Shown: positions 34,987-44,150, counted from the first letter of the stretch. The stretch: DNA of 64,000 bases from CAVUAA01 sp963739345 (GCA_963739345.1 CAVUAA010000001.1:434001-498000), one strand, 5' to 3'. A program made the numbers and translations. The notes: a model not told the origin generated them from the sequence alone.

Positions 34987-36986
34987 CCCTCCCTCAAGAT
35001 TGCGGATGGGCGGATGCGGGCTGCTTTGATGGCGGGGATGACGCCCGCGGCGACGGAGACGACGGTGGTGGCGCCGACGACGAAGAGGAGGACGGGCCAG
35101 CTCAGCTCATTGGGAAGGGCGCCGCCGTAGAAGGCGTCGTGGAACGCTTCATGTCCTTGGAGGGCGCTGAGCATGCCGATGATGCTGCCGAGGTGGCGGA
35201 GGGTGACAAGGGCGCCGACGATGCCAAGGAGGCTGCCGAAGAGGCCCATGACGATGCCGCAGGTGGCGAAGATGGCAGTCACACTGAGTTTGGTGGCGCC
35301 CATGGCGCGCATAACACCGATCTCTCGCCGTTTGTCGTTCACGAGGAGAATGAGCATGGAGATGATGTTGGAGCAGGCGACGACGATGATGATGAGGGCG
35401 ATGGCGGAGAAGATAACCCGATCACTTTGGAACTGGTTGAGAAGGGGCTTGGCGAATTCGTAGTCGTGGTAGGTCTCGACGTTCCAATATTGGGCGAGCC
35501 CTTGCTCTTCGAGGCCGGCTAGAATGGTGTCGCGAATGCTCTCTGCTTGGTAGACGTCGTCGAACCAGACGTGGATGCCGTTGGCGGTTTTCATCTCTGC
35601 TGAGTTGATGGCGGCGCGGACGTCGGCGGTGACGTCGGGGCTAACGAGAACGACGCGGCCGCCGCCAGGTGTGAGGCCGGGATCGTAGAAGCCGGAGACG
35701 TAGACGGGGATTCTCTGTTCTTGCACGGCGCTTGGAGAGGGAGAGTAGTAGGAGAGGTAGCCTCGGTCGCCAAGGCGGACGTCGTGGTCGCGGTAGCTTT
35801 GGGAGAGGAGGATGCCGTGGCCCGCCTCTTCATCGAAGGGGAGGGAGGTGCGTTCGCGCCAGGTGGGGGCGACGGAAGCCTCCTTGATGGCGAGGTGGCG
35901 GTAGGGGACGGTTCCGGCGAACTCGACGCCGTCGACGGCCATTTTGATGTTGAAGCGGAGGTCACTGGCATCGCCGGCTAGGGTGAGGGAGGCGGGGTCG
36001 AGCTTAGCGGCGAGTTCTCTGTCCCCTTTGATGAGGAGGGGGGCTTGGGGGAGTTCTCGGCCGTCTGAGTCTACGAAGACGTATCCGTTTTCTGTGAAGC
36101 GGACAGTGCCCCCCTCTTCAAAGAGGTTGATGTGGGTTAGCTCTCCATTGTGGAAGGCGGCGGCGCCACGTACTTCTCCGCCCTTTGGCCAAATGTGTTG
36201 CGGGACGGCCCAGCCTTCGGGACGGGTGACGACGCTTTGGACGTCGACGCCGGCGAAGAACGATTCGAGCCGGTAGCGGAAGCGCTCTTGTGGAAGGTAG
36301 TGGTCGCTGCCGGGAGCCTCTTCGCGGACGTTGCCGCCGGAGAGGGAGAGCATTTGGAGCTGCTGGGTGACGTCGCTCCCATCGGGGGGGACGAGTGTGC
36401 TTTTAAGCCGTTCGTTCTCGCCGTCAAACGATCCGAGGTAGGAGACCTGGTTGATGAAACTGTGGGTGTAGCTTGGCGACCCAAAGGGGGTGGTCTCTTT
36501 GGGGCGGACCATCCGCAATCTCAAGTTGGCGAGGGCTGTTTCAAAGTCGCGGGGGCGGACGTTTGAGATCTGCTCGACCACTCCGTAGGCGCCGGCCACG
36601 GGATCGCGAAGCTCACCACGATCGTTGAGATCGGGATCGGGGAAGCTTAAGGGGAGGGCGGGGTCGAACTCGACGTCGTAGGGGTTGGTCCAGCCGATCT
36701 TTTCGCCGATCGTTTGGTGGGTGAAATCGGAGAGGGAGCTGTAGCCGTCGATCTGGTAGTAGTAGGAGTCGTAGTAGGCGTCGGTGGGGGTGAGGGTGAT
36801 GGGGGCGTTGAGGGCGGTGAGGGTTTCGATCCATCGCCGTTCGATCCCGTGGGTGACCGACATGAAGACGCAGACGAGCCACACTACGAGGGCGATCACC
36901 ATCACGGATAGGAGTGCGATAATTGAGACGGAGAGCTGTCGTCGCCGGGGGATCAAATATTTTAGGGCGACGGACAGCTCAAACAT
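34983..36986 (-). CDS. lolE: ABC transporter permease, LolC/LolE type
   Basis: A 667-aa inner-membrane permease. It has an N-terminal membrane segment (IIALLSVMVIALVVWLVCV), a ~440-residue periplasmic domain, then three membrane segments in an FtsX-type C-terminal domain (NIISMLILLVNDKRREIGVM, ATTVVSVAAGVIPAIKAARI, PSAILREG). The periplasmic domain is larger than in E. coli LolE (~410 aa total). With LolD it should move lipoproteins to the outer membrane. The adjacency to rpmG matches Chlamydia order as I recall it. Confidence 0.85.
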   Translation of the reverse strand: MFELSVALKYLIPRRRQLSVSIIALLSVMVIALVVWLVCVFMSVTHGIERRWIETLTALNAPITLTPTDAYYDSYYYQIDGYSSLSDFTHQTIGEKIGWTNPYDVEFDPALPLSFPDPDLNDRGELRDPVAGAYGVVEQISNVRPRDFETALANLRLRMVRPKETTPFGSPSYTHSFINQVSYLGSFDGENERLKSTLVPPDGSDVTQQLQMLSLSGGNVREEAPGSDHYLPQERFRYRLESFFAGVDVQSVVTRPEGWAVPQHIWPKGGEVRGAAAFHNGELTHINLFEEGGTVRFTENGYVFVDSDGRELPQAPLLIKGDRELAAKLDPASLTLAGDASDLRFNIKMAVDGVEFAGTVPYRHLAIKEASVAPTWRERTSLPFDEEAGHGILLSQSYRDHDVRLGDRGYLSYYSPSPSAVQEQRIPVYVSGFYDPGLTPGGGRVVLVSPDVTADVRAAINSAEMKTANGIHVWFDDVYQAESIRDTILAGLEEQGLAQYWNVETYHDYEFAKPLLNQFQSDRVIFSAIALIIIVVACSNIISMLILLVNDKRREIGVMRAMGATKLSVTAIFATCGIVMGLFGSLLGIVGALVTLRHLGSIIGMLSALQGHEAFHDAFYGGALPNELSWPVLLFVVGATTVVSVAAGVIPAIKAARIRPSAILREG

Positions 36987-36997
36987 TCTTTAGGTGA

Positions 36998-37156
36998 CTA
37001 CTTCGATTCTTTGAAGACCACTCGCCGTCTTAGCTTAGGATCGTACTTTTTCAGCTCGATCCGGCCCGGCGTGTTGATCTTGTTTTTCTTCGTCATGTAG
37101 ACCGAGTCGCTCTCGGTGCTCTTCATTTTGATGTTCTCTCTCTTAGACTTAGCCAT
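36998..37156 (-). CDS. rpmG: 50S ribosomal protein L33
   Basis: A 52-aa basic protein. The minus-strand frame begins MAKSKRENIKMKSTESDS and ends LKKYDPKLRRRVVFKESK, which closely follows chlamydial L33. The zinc-binding CxxC pairs of some L33 proteins are absent (zinc-free form). AAGGGGG precedes the ATG. It is 11 bp upstream of the permease gene and downstream of tsaD. Confidence 0.95.
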   Translation of the reverse strand: MAKSKRENIKMKSTESDSVYMTKKNKINTPGRIELKKYDPKLRRRVVFKESK

Positions 37157-37168
37157 GATGGCCCCCTT

Positions 37169-37199
37169 CTGTAAAGCGATTTTTCATATCGCCTTACAG
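37169..37199 (-). promoter_or_regulatory. Hairpin in the tsaD-rpmG gap
   Basis: 12-base arms 37169-37180 and 37188-37199, with one mismatch, lie between the tsaD stop and the rpmG ribosome-binding site. There is no T-run on the minus strand, so a classic terminator is unlikely. It could be an attenuator or processing site in the rpmG leader. Confidence 0.4.
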
Positions 37200-37205
37200 G
37201 ATGCC

Positions 37206-38219
37206 CTATGTCTCCTTAGATTTCAAGAGCGCTGTGCGGGGTTGGGGCTTGAGGTCGAGGGGGCTGGGGCCGTCGAGGGGGAGGCGGTGGTAGGCGAGGC
37301 CGGCGATCATGGCGGCGTTGTCGAGGGTGAGGGCGGGAGGGGGCCAAAAGATGGGGAGGTCGAGCTGGAGCATTGCGCGCAGACGCTTGTTGTTGACGAC
37401 GCCACCTCCAAGGATGACGGAGCGGCAGCCGGCGGTGGCCAATTTCGCTTTTTTGACGATGTCGCGGAAGGCAGCTTCTTGGAAAGAGGCGGCGACATCG
37501 GCTTTCTGTTGGTCGGTGAGGAGGGTGGGGTCCTTGCGGGTGTTCCCTTGCCCCTTCACAGCATAGAGAACATTCGTTTTGAGGCCGGAGAAGGAGAAGT
37601 GGAGCGGTTTCTCCTTGATGCGGCCGGCGCGAAAAGGGTAGGCGTGGGGGTCGCCGCTCTTGGCGAGCTCTTCGATGTGGGGGCCGCCGGGGTAGGGGAG
37701 GTCGAGGATGGAGGCCACTTTGTCGAACGCTTCGCCGATGGCGTCGTCGACGGTGGTGGAGATGAGCTCGTATTGGCCAATGGCATCTATTTTAAGTAGG
37801 GCGGTGTGGCCGCCGGAGAGGACGATGCCGAGGGCGGGGAACTGGACCGGTTGGCCCATGGTGGCGGCATAGAGGTGGGCCTCAACGTGGTTGATGCCGA
37901 TGTAGGGTTTGCCGGTGCCAATGCTGAGGCCCTTGGCGGCGTTGAGGCCGACGAGGAGGGCGCCCATGAGTCCTGGGCCCATCGCGACGGCGATGAGGTC
38001 GATTTTGTCGATGGTGACGAGTGCTTCAGAGAGCGCTTCGCGGATGACGGGGGCGATTAGCTCGAGGTGGCGGCGGGAGGCTACCTCGGGGACAACCCCT
38101 CCAAAGGGTTGGTGGAGGTCGATCTGGGAGGTGACGACGTTGGAGAGGATCTCCTCTCCATCGCGCACCACCGCCGCTGCGGTTTCATCACATGTGCTTT
38201 CAATCCCCAATACTAGCAT
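37206..38219 (-). CDS. tsaD: tRNA threonylcarbamoyladenosine biosynthesis protein TsaD
   Basis: Transfers the threonylcarbamoyl group to A37 of ANN-decoding tRNAs. The 337-aa protein starts MLVLGIESTCDETAAAVV, has the metal-binding HVEAH (His111, His115), LSGGHTALL and the C-terminal SVILGGGVVNNKRLR. ATG 38219 is chosen from homology; the longer frame to 38336 runs into a palindromic element. Length is typical. Confidence 0.95.
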   Translation of the reverse strand: MLVLGIESTCDETAAAVVRDGEEILSNVVTSQIDLHQPFGGVVPEVASRRHLELIAPVIREALSEALVTIDKIDLIAVAMGPGLMGALLVGLNAAKGLSIGTGKPYIGINHVEAHLYAATMGQPVQFPALGIVLSGGHTALLKIDAIGQYELISTTVDDAIGEAFDKVASILDLPYPGGPHIEELAKSGDPHAYPFRAGRIKEKPLHFSFSGLKTNVLYAVKGQGNTRKDPTLLTDQQKADVAASFQEAAFRDIVKKAKLATAGCRSVILGGGVVNNKRLRAMLQLDLPIFWPPPALTLDNAAMIAGLAYHRLPLDGPSPLDLKPQPRTALLKSKET

Positions 38220-38237
38220 GTCAGCTCTCCACTTGAT

Positions 38238-38356
38238 CCCCTGATCTTCGGCATCTTTTGCAATCTGCATGGCCTTTGCTCCTCGCGCGTGGTGTGAAAC
38301 CACGCCCATTCGTCGCAAATTCCCCGCAGATTGCAAAATCTAGCCGAAGCTTCGGG
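38238..38356. repeat. Palindromic element G (CTTCGGC/TTTTGCAATCTGC ends)
   Basis: Inverted arms 38246-38268 and 38326-38349 share TTTTGCAATCTGC and CTTCGGC. The centre is a hairpin (GCGTGGT...ACCACGC) flanked by GCTCCTCG and ATTCGTCGCAAATT. The flanking core resembles those of the elements at 14824, 19760 and 50683. It fills the gap between pgl and tsaD. Confidence 0.82.
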
Positions 38357-38357
38357 G

Positions 38358-39080
38358 CTAAACTGGGGAGCTAACATGCACATCAGTAATCCACAGAGCA
38401 TCGCCCACCCGTTGGACGGGGAAGCGGTCGTCGTCTTTGAACACTTCTTCGAGCATGGGTCGCTTCTCTTCGCCAAGAACGTAGAGGGCGATGTTGCGAG
38501 AGGCGTTGATGCAGGGAAAGGTGAGAGTGAGACGCCAGGCGTCGAGTTTGGGAATGAAGTTGGGGACGACGAGGCGGTCTTCGACAGCTAGCGCTTCGGT
38601 TTCGGGGAAGAGAGAGGCGGTGTGGCCGTCGGGTCCCATGCCGAGCATGGTGAGGTCGAGAACCCCTTCGCACTTGGTTTTGAGAAGGTGTTCGTAGGCG
38701 GCCGCCTGCACTTCGATGTCGTGCTCGGCCTGCATGCGGAAGATGTGGTCTTCGTTGAGGGGGAGTTTGGAGAGGTAGCTCATCGCCATGCGGAAATTGC
38801 TCTCCTCGTGATCGGGGGGAACAGCTCTCTCGTCGCTGAAGAAGAGGAGGACGCGCGACCAGTCGAGGAGGGGGGCGATGTCGGGCTGGGTGAGCATAGA
38901 ATAGATCGCTTTGGGAGTGCTGCCGCCGGAAAGAGCGACCGAGAAGAGCCCCCGCTCTTCTATCGCCTGTTTCCCAGTTTCGATGAAGTGGGCGACGGCG
39001 AAGGTGACCGCCGCTTCGCGGTCGGGGAGGGTGACCACTTCCCAGCGGTCGGTTGGTGTGGAGACGTCGAGTTCACTCAT
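38358..39080 (-). CDS. pgl: 6-phosphogluconolactonase
   Basis: Hydrolyses 6-phosphogluconolactone in the oxidative pentose-phosphate pathway. The 240-aa DevB/SOL-type protein shows FSVALSGGSTPKAIYSML, LLFFSDERAVPPDHEESNFR and MLGMGPDGHTASLFP. ATG 39080 overlaps the opcA stop (ATGA). Last gene of a zwf-opcA-pgl operon. Confidence 0.95.
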   Translation of the reverse strand: MSELDVSTPTDRWEVVTLPDREAAVTFAVAHFIETGKQAIEERGLFSVALSGGSTPKAIYSMLTQPDIAPLLDWSRVLLFFSDERAVPPDHEESNFRMAMSYLSKLPLNEDHIFRMQAEHDIEVQAAAYEHLLKTKCEGVLDLTMLGMGPDGHTASLFPETEALAVEDRLVVPNFIPKLDAWRLTLTFPCINASRNIALYVLGEEKRPMLEEVFKDDDRFPVQRVGDALWITDVHVSSPV

Positions 39081-40165
39081 GGGCATTGCTTCCAATCGAT
39101 TTCGGTGAGCATCTGGAGCATGTGTTGGTAGTGGATGCTGGTCCCCTGGTTAAAGATTTCCCGGACGAGGGCGTGGTCCCGCTTAGAGCTGCCGACGTAG
39201 AGAGTGTAGGGGAGATCACACCGGGTGGTGTTGCTCCGCTCGACTCGGAGAAAGTTGGGATCGGCGTCGAGGATGACAGAGTACTGATAGTGGGCATTGG
39301 TTTCTGCATCGACGCGGGTGATGGCCCCGTAGGGGAGCGACTTTTCGTGTTGCGGTTTGAGGTCGATGTTAATGGTGTGGTCGCCGTTGCGATAGGCAAA
39401 GCGGGTGGCGTCTCCTTCGCGAGATGCCTGCTCGAAGCGCCAGCCCAGCTGGGCCGCGAGCCACGCTTGGAGATAGACAGCAGGTAAACGGGGATCGCGT
39501 GGTCCCTTCTCATCATGTATGCAGTAAGTGAGCGTGATCTGCGTGCTGGCGTGGAGCTGATGGAGGTGCTCTTCGCTTGCAAATGTGCGGGCGAGCGCCT
39601 GTCGCCACCCCTCGATCAGCGACCAGTTGAGGTCGGCGGCAAACCCCTCAAAGTGGTGGAGGAGGGCGAGGGTGGTGGAGGCGTAACCGGGAAGGGCATC
39701 GAGCGTGTCGGGATCAAAGATGATCCGGTTGATGCGGGGTTCAAGTAGGTCAAAGAGACGGTTGTAGGGGGAGGGATTGCCAGTCCACCAGAGATAGACC
39801 GGGAGGTCGGGCAAGATGTGGGGAAGGAGGACGAATGGCACCCGTTCCCGCTCCTTGCCGGCAAAGTTAATCTGAATCTTGTCGCATGAGATGGGGTGCT
39901 CTTCGGTTCCAATCGTATCGACCGACACTTCGGCGCGGAGAAAATCTTCCTTGACATCACCGTTTTCCAAAATATAGATCACTCGGCAGGGATACTTAGC
40001 GAGGATCCGCTCTGTCCCCTCTCGCACGTAGTCAACATGCTGGGAGTCTTGCGCATAGACGAGCAGATTGAAGAGGGCCGCTTTGGTCTTGTCGGGACTC
40101 TCGAGCGACTCCCAAATTTGCTCTAACTCATGCTCAATATCTGGAACGTCTACAGTGGTTGCCAT
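39077..40165 (-). CDS. opcA: Glucose-6-phosphate dehydrogenase assembly protein OpcA-like
   Basis: A 362-aa protein of the OpcA family, which stimulates or assembles glucose-6-phosphate dehydrogenase in cyanobacteria and actinobacteria. Visible family features are TKAALFNLLVYAQD, RVIYILENGD, the central LPHILPDLPVYLWWTGNPSP and SEEHLHQLHASTQITL. It sits between zwf and pgl with a 21-bp gap and a 4-bp overlap, which supports the role. ATG 40165 is used; the TTG at 40168 is less likely. No good ribosome-binding site. Confidence 0.85.
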   Translation of the reverse strand: MATTVDVPDIEHELEQIWESLESPDKTKAALFNLLVYAQDSQHVDYVREGTERILAKYPCRVIYILENGDVKEDFLRAEVSVDTIGTEEHPISCDKIQINFAGKERERVPFVLLPHILPDLPVYLWWTGNPSPYNRLFDLLEPRINRIIFDPDTLDALPGYASTTLALLHHFEGFAADLNWSLIEGWRQALARTFASEEHLHQLHASTQITLTYCIHDEKGPRDPRLPAVYLQAWLAAQLGWRFEQASREGDATRFAYRNGDHTINIDLKPQHEKSLPYGAITRVDAETNAHYQYSVILDADPNFLRVERSNTTRCDLPYTLYVGSSKRDHALVREIFNQGTSIHYQHMLQMLTEIDWKQCP

Positions 40166-40186
40166 CAAAGGGAATATAACAAACGA

Positions 40187-41716
40187 CTAGATGAAACGCC
40201 AGGAGCGACCGTGGCGCGCCAAAAGTTGATCAGCGGCTCGAGGGCCCCAGGTGCCCGATTGGTAGTTGGGGAAATTGTCGGGCTTCGACTCAGCCCACCG
40301 GTCGACGATCGGTGTGTAGAGCCTCCAGGAGGCCATCACCTCATCAGAGCGGGCAAATAGCGTGCTGTCGTTGCCGATGCAGTCGCAGATCAGACGTTCG
40401 TAAGCCTCTGGAGGGGTGAGACCAAAGTATGAGCCATAGCGGAAGTCCATTTTTACCGGCTGAATGGTGGGGCTGGCGAGTCCTGGAACTTTGCAGTTGA
40501 TCGTGAGGCCGATCCCATCGTCTGGTTGAATCCGAATGACAAGAACATTGGGTTGCCGTTTCTCAAAAAGGATGCCCGGCGTCTCGCGGAAGGTGATCGC
40601 AATCTCGGTCGCCCGTTTCGGTAATCGCTTTCCGGCGCGGAGGAAAAAGGGAATACCCGCCCACCGCCAGTTATCAATAGAGAGCTGGAGGGCGACATAG
40701 CTTTCGACGTCGGAGTGGGGATCAACGTCTGCCTCTTCTCGATAGCCAACAGCGGGTTCCCCATTGATGAAACCCGGACCATATTGACCCCGCACCACCT
40801 GCTCTTGAAAGCGGCTCATGTCAATGGGGCGGATCGCCTGCAACACCTTCACCTTTTCATCGCGCACCGCTTCTGCGCTCAATGAGACTGGCGGCTCCAT
40901 CGCTACAAGAGAGAGGAGCTGCATCATGTGGTTTTGCATGATGTCGCGGAGCATTCCCTGCTCTTCCCAAAGGTGTCCACGTGTGCCGATGCCCTGCTCT
41001 TCGCCCACTGTGATCTGTACGCTGTCGATGTATTTGCGGTTCCAGATTGGCTCGAAGATGGCGTTGGCAAAGCGGAAGACCAGAATGTTCTGAACCGTCT
41101 CTTTTCCCAGGTAGTGATCGATCCGGTAGATCTGACTCTCCGCCAGATGCTGCCCAATGTCTTGCTGTAGCGCCTTGGCCGATCCCAGATCACGTCCAAA
41201 CGGCTTCTCAATAATGACCCGCGACCAGCGCCCTTGTGCGTCTCGCTCATCATAGATCAGCCCATTCTTCTTCAGCTTCTCAATAATAAGGGGAAAGTAG
41301 CGAGGCTGGGTGGCGAGGTAGAATACACGATTGCCCTTCGTCCCAAACTGGCGGTCGAGCTGTTCTAGATAGGTTTTTAGCCTCTCGTACCCCTCGTCCT
41401 TGTCGAACTCTGAACGGTGATAGAAAAGCTGATTGCTAAACGTGTTCCAAACATCTTCGTTGATCGGCTTGACACGTGAAAATCTCTCGATCCCTTTGCG
41501 CATGTCGGCCCGAAAGTCATCGTGCGACTTATCCCTCCGCGCGAACGCTACCGTCGCAAAGTGAGAGGGGAGCTGCCCCTCCCTGCACAAGTTGTAAACT
41601 GCTGGCCCTAACTTGCGTGCCGTGAGGTCGCCCGTCGCCCCGAAAATCACCATTACACATGGGTCTAGGGCCTTTTGATTTTGACTTCTCTCTTCGAGGG
41701 GATTTTCAAACGTCAT
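40187..41716 (-). CDS. zwf: Glucose-6-phosphate 1-dehydrogenase
   Basis: NADP-dependent first step of the oxidative pentose-phosphate pathway. The 509-aa protein has the coenzyme motif FGATGDLTARKLGPA, the substrate/catalytic motif RIDHYLGKE, EKPFGRDL, and C-terminal AYERLICDCIGNDSTLFARSDE (quoted in part). Length is typical. First gene of the zwf-opcA-pgl operon. Confidence 0.97.
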   Translation of the reverse strand: MTFENPLEERSQNQKALDPCVMVIFGATGDLTARKLGPAVYNLCREGQLPSHFATVAFARRDKSHDDFRADMRKGIERFSRVKPINEDVWNTFSNQLFYHRSEFDKDEGYERLKTYLEQLDRQFGTKGNRVFYLATQPRYFPLIIEKLKKNGLIYDERDAQGRWSRVIIEKPFGRDLGSAKALQQDIGQHLAESQIYRIDHYLGKETVQNILVFRFANAIFEPIWNRKYIDSVQITVGEEQGIGTRGHLWEEQGMLRDIMQNHMMQLLSLVAMEPPVSLSAEAVRDEKVKVLQAIRPIDMSRFQEQVVRGQYGPGFINGEPAVGYREEADVDPHSDVESYVALQLSIDNWRWAGIPFFLRAGKRLPKRATEIAITFRETPGILFEKRQPNVLVIRIQPDDGIGLTINCKVPGLASPTIQPVKMDFRYGSYFGLTPPEAYERLICDCIGNDSTLFARSDEVMASWRLYTPIVDRWAESKPDNFPNYQSGTWGPRAADQLLARHGRSWRFI

Positions 41717-41876
41717 GGGCTATTGAGTAGCACGCCACCGCGCCCCTGTCAACTTTTTCATCCATTCCTCTATCTTTTCCGCTTGCAAATATCTTCACCA
41801 CCACTTAACATCTCTGCTAATCGTTCGAGCGAAAATTGACGCTCGATTAAGAGCAACAACATGAGGAGACAACGAG

Positions 41877-42521
41877 ATGCAAGCAACTTTTACAAACTTC
41901 GCTAGTCTGGCTATGGCAGCTAAGAGCCTTCAGTTCGGGTACGCCGCTACGTCTGGAGCTTATAAGCTTGGCAGCGAAATCATTACGCGCATGGGATTTT
42001 ACGGATACGATACAGCCGCAGGTATCGCGTCGTGGACATGGAGCAAGATGCCTGACATTCGAGGCACGAAAGATCAGGTCGAGAAAAAAGAAGTGGCCGA
42101 GAAAGATCAGGTCGAGAAAGATCAGGTCGCGAAAGATCAGGTCAAGAAGGCCGGCGGAAAAGAGGGTAGCATTCTGGACACGCCAACAGCCTGGTTCTTG
42201 GCCGGTGTTAAATCTATCACACCTGTCCGTTTAGAGCCGATCACCGAGTCTATTGCGGTAGAAGGGAAGGAAGGTCTGCAAAAGGTGGCAACTTGGAAGG
42301 CCCTTGGTTCGCATTGTCTATCGCAACTGGGCGAAGTGGGAGTGAACCTGCTGTTCGCAGCGTTGGTACTTGAGGGCGCGAGGTTCTTTGGCCTGTCATG
42401 GAACAGCCTTACTGCAAACGCCCAGTATCTCTCTAACCAGGGTGTACTGAAGCCTGCTTTGGAAGGTCTCGGTCAGGTCTATGCTTGGGGTGTAGCGACG
42501 ACTGCGTCTCTCCGTGCCTAA
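41877..42521 (+). CDS. Hypothetical protein with KDQV repeats and a C-terminal membrane segment
   Basis: A 214-aa protein with no recognised family. Hydrophobic-leaning N-terminus, a charged stretch at about 64-92 built from (E)KDQV(E/A/K) repeats, and a membrane segment near 155-175 (GVNLLFAALVLEGARFFGLS). GAGGAG precedes the ATG. It is followed by a clear intrinsic terminator, so it is a single-gene unit. It is the first gene of an accessory segment between zwf and yqgF. Confidence 0.65.
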   Translation: MQATFTNFASLAMAAKSLQFGYAATSGAYKLGSEIITRMGFYGYDTAAGIASWTWSKMPDIRGTKDQVEKKEVAEKDQVEKDQVAKDQVKKAGGKEGSILDTPTAWFLAGVKSITPVRLEPITESIAVEGKEGLQKVATWKALGSHCLSQLGEVGVNLLFAALVLEGARFFGLSWNSLTANAQYLSNQGVLKPALEGLGQVYAWGVATTASLRA

Positions 42522-42545
42522 GCGCTAATTAGAGCGTCTTTTGTA

Positions 42546-42578
42546 AACCCTCAGGGCTTCGGCTCTGAGGGTTTTTTT
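42546..42578 (+). terminator. Rho-independent terminator
   Basis: Stem AACCCTCAG/CTGAGGGTT with a GGCTTCGGCT tetraloop top, followed by a run of seven T. It lies 25 bp after the 214-aa gene. Confidence 0.93.
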
Positions 42579-42583
42579 GTGCG

Positions 42584-43181
42584 CTAAACTGCGACTTGGG
42601 GCCTGGCCCCATCTTCGCTCTTGACAGTCACAAGCGCTTGAAGTTGTCCCTCCTGATCAATCACTATCCACACTCCGTCATCGCATGGGAGTTGATGTCG
42701 AAGGAGGCTATGACAAAGCCAGGCGAGATCAATGAGGTCGTTCCACTGTCGATCGGGGACATCCTCGAGCGTGTTGGCAAGCTTCTCCCAGCGAGAGAGC
42801 TCTACCTCAACCCAATCCAGAATATTCTCCGATTTCACATGTGCTACAGCCAGTCCGCTATCGCTCCGGATGATCCGCTTTGCCCATTCTACGTGGGTCT
42901 CGGCCAACTCTTCCTTCTCCTCAGAAGTGAGGTAGACTAGCAGTCCCGTCACAAACTTCTTAGGAAGACCTCCCTCCTTGGGTGTGTTGCATAAATACCG
43001 ATTGTACGCCTTGCACTGGCATTCGGCCCTGGATGCGGAAGCAGACGTGCGCCCCTACTCGCCCGAGTATGTGACGCACGTCTGCCACCGCACCAGAACC
43101 AAAGCCCAGCACAATGCGTATTTCGGATTTATGCAACACACCCCCCTCCTTAGGCAACCAATGTGCGTCGTTTATTTTCAT
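42584..43181 (-). pseudogene. GNAT-like gene fragment split by MITE copy 3
   Basis: The minus-strand frame starts at ATG 43181 (MKINDAHWLPKEGG), is interrupted by the 165-bp element at 42979-43143, and resumes as LPKKFVTGLLVYLTSEEKEE through to 42584. Excising the element with one copy of its 8-bp duplication restores the frame. The restored N-terminus aligns with the intact neighbour at 43311-44024 (WIPGSKKLPESFIRQLV). The C-terminal acetyltransferase half is missing; the end lies in a small GGGGCC/GGCCCC palindrome. Confidence 0.8.
42979..43143. mobile_element. MITE family B, copy 3, with 8-bp target-site duplication
   Basis: A 165-bp palindromic element with GGGTGTGTTGCATAAAT ends, flanked by the direct repeat CCCTCCTT (42971-42978 and 43144-43151). 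No protein is encoded, so a transposase must act in trans. Confidence 0.93.
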
Positions 43182-43310
43182 ATAGTAATTGCAGAAAATA
43201 GTTATGAGCTAAAAATAAACAAAATGATAGTAAATCAGATATCTCCTTAATAATTCACTGACAATCAATTGCGGTGGTTAGGATTAGGAAATGGGGCGTT
43301 CGGAAGCAAT

Positions 43311-44024
43311 TTAGCCCTCTTGCACCCACTTGATCGCGAGGTGGCCGAGGCGGGCAAGCGCTCTTTTCGGGGTGAGGCGGTCAGTGATATTTTGGGCGTT
43401 GTTGGAGACCGCATTGAACCCGACGCGGCGGTAGAAGGAGGTGGCATTGTCTAGCGATGTAAGCCCTATCGGATAGGGCTTGAGCTGTGCAGCTGCGGCG
43501 ACTGCCAGTGTACCAGCACCGCGCGCGCGGAGGTGCTTAGCGTCGCGTAGCTCGGGGAGCGAGTTGGATGGAGCAGATAGAAGAATCATAATCTCAGAAA
43601 CTTTATCCGTCTTGTTAGCGTGTAGCTCGAGGTACGCTTGCAAGCGTTTAGAACTATCTACGACAGCAAGGGCGACAAGTTTTGGATTGTCGGTATTCGT
43701 GTCGAGGATGTCATTGCAGAGCCAAAGACGGTCGTAGAGGTTCATTTTGTACTGTTGTGATTCGGTGGACTTGCGCTTAACCAGCCCTTCTAGCCCTTGC
43801 TTCCATTCGCGAACTGCACCATGAATCCAGCTCCATGAGTGCTTGTTCTTGATCTGGATAACGCGAAGGCCGGGATCGATGCCGATAATGTACTTGGCCC
43901 AACTCGAGTGAACCTCCAGCAGATTACCCTTGTCCTTAGCGCTCAGATGGCCAACCAGCTGTCTGATGAAGCTCTCAGGTAGTTTTTTGCTGCCAGGTAT
44001 CCAGTTTTTACCATTCGTTTCCAT
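43311..44024 (-). CDS. GNAT-like N-acetyltransferase with unique N-terminal domain
   Basis: A 237-aa protein. The C-terminal ~110 residues read like a GNAT fold: strand LVALAVVDSSKRLQAYLEL, acetyl-CoA loop LRARGAGTLAVAAAA, then IGLTSLDNATSFYRRVGF, which matches the motif B A-x-x-F-Y-x-x-x-G-F. The N-terminal half (LVGHLSAKDKGNLLEVHSSW) is shared with the neighbouring broken gene. Its substrate is unknown. It lies in an accessory insertion. Confidence 0.65.
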   Translation of the reverse strand: METNGKNWIPGSKKLPESFIRQLVGHLSAKDKGNLLEVHSSWAKYIIGIDPGLRVIQIKNKHSWSWIHGAVREWKQGLEGLVKRKSTESQQYKMNLYDRLWLCNDILDTNTDNPKLVALAVVDSSKRLQAYLELHANKTDKVSEIMILLSAPSNSLPELRDAKHLRARGAGTLAVAAAAQLKPYPIGLTSLDNATSFYRRVGFNAVSNNAQNITDRLTPKRALARLGHLAIKWVQEG

Positions 44025-44105
44025 CCTCTAATTATAATATAATTAGATTCATCTACTGTAAACATAGTATTAGGTGTGTAACGCGCTAGTAATCAGCAGA
44101 TTACA

Positions 44106-44146
44106 AGTTTGTCACTTTTAGGGGCAGGTCCTAAAAGTGACAAACT
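44106..44146. repeat. Perfect 16-bp hairpin with 9-nt loop
   Basis: Arms 44106-44121 and 44131-44146 (AGTTTGTCACTTTTAG and complement) enclose GGGCAGGTC. The arm matches the inner stem of the 24650-24720 hairpin. It lies just after the yqgF stop on the minus strand. Confidence 0.88.
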
Positions 44147-44150
44147 CGAG

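Noticed and set aside
37116..37799. 227-aa plus-strand frame over tsaD/rpmG
   Set aside because: Antisense to well-identified tsaD and rpmG; Gly/Glu/Val-rich shadow composition.
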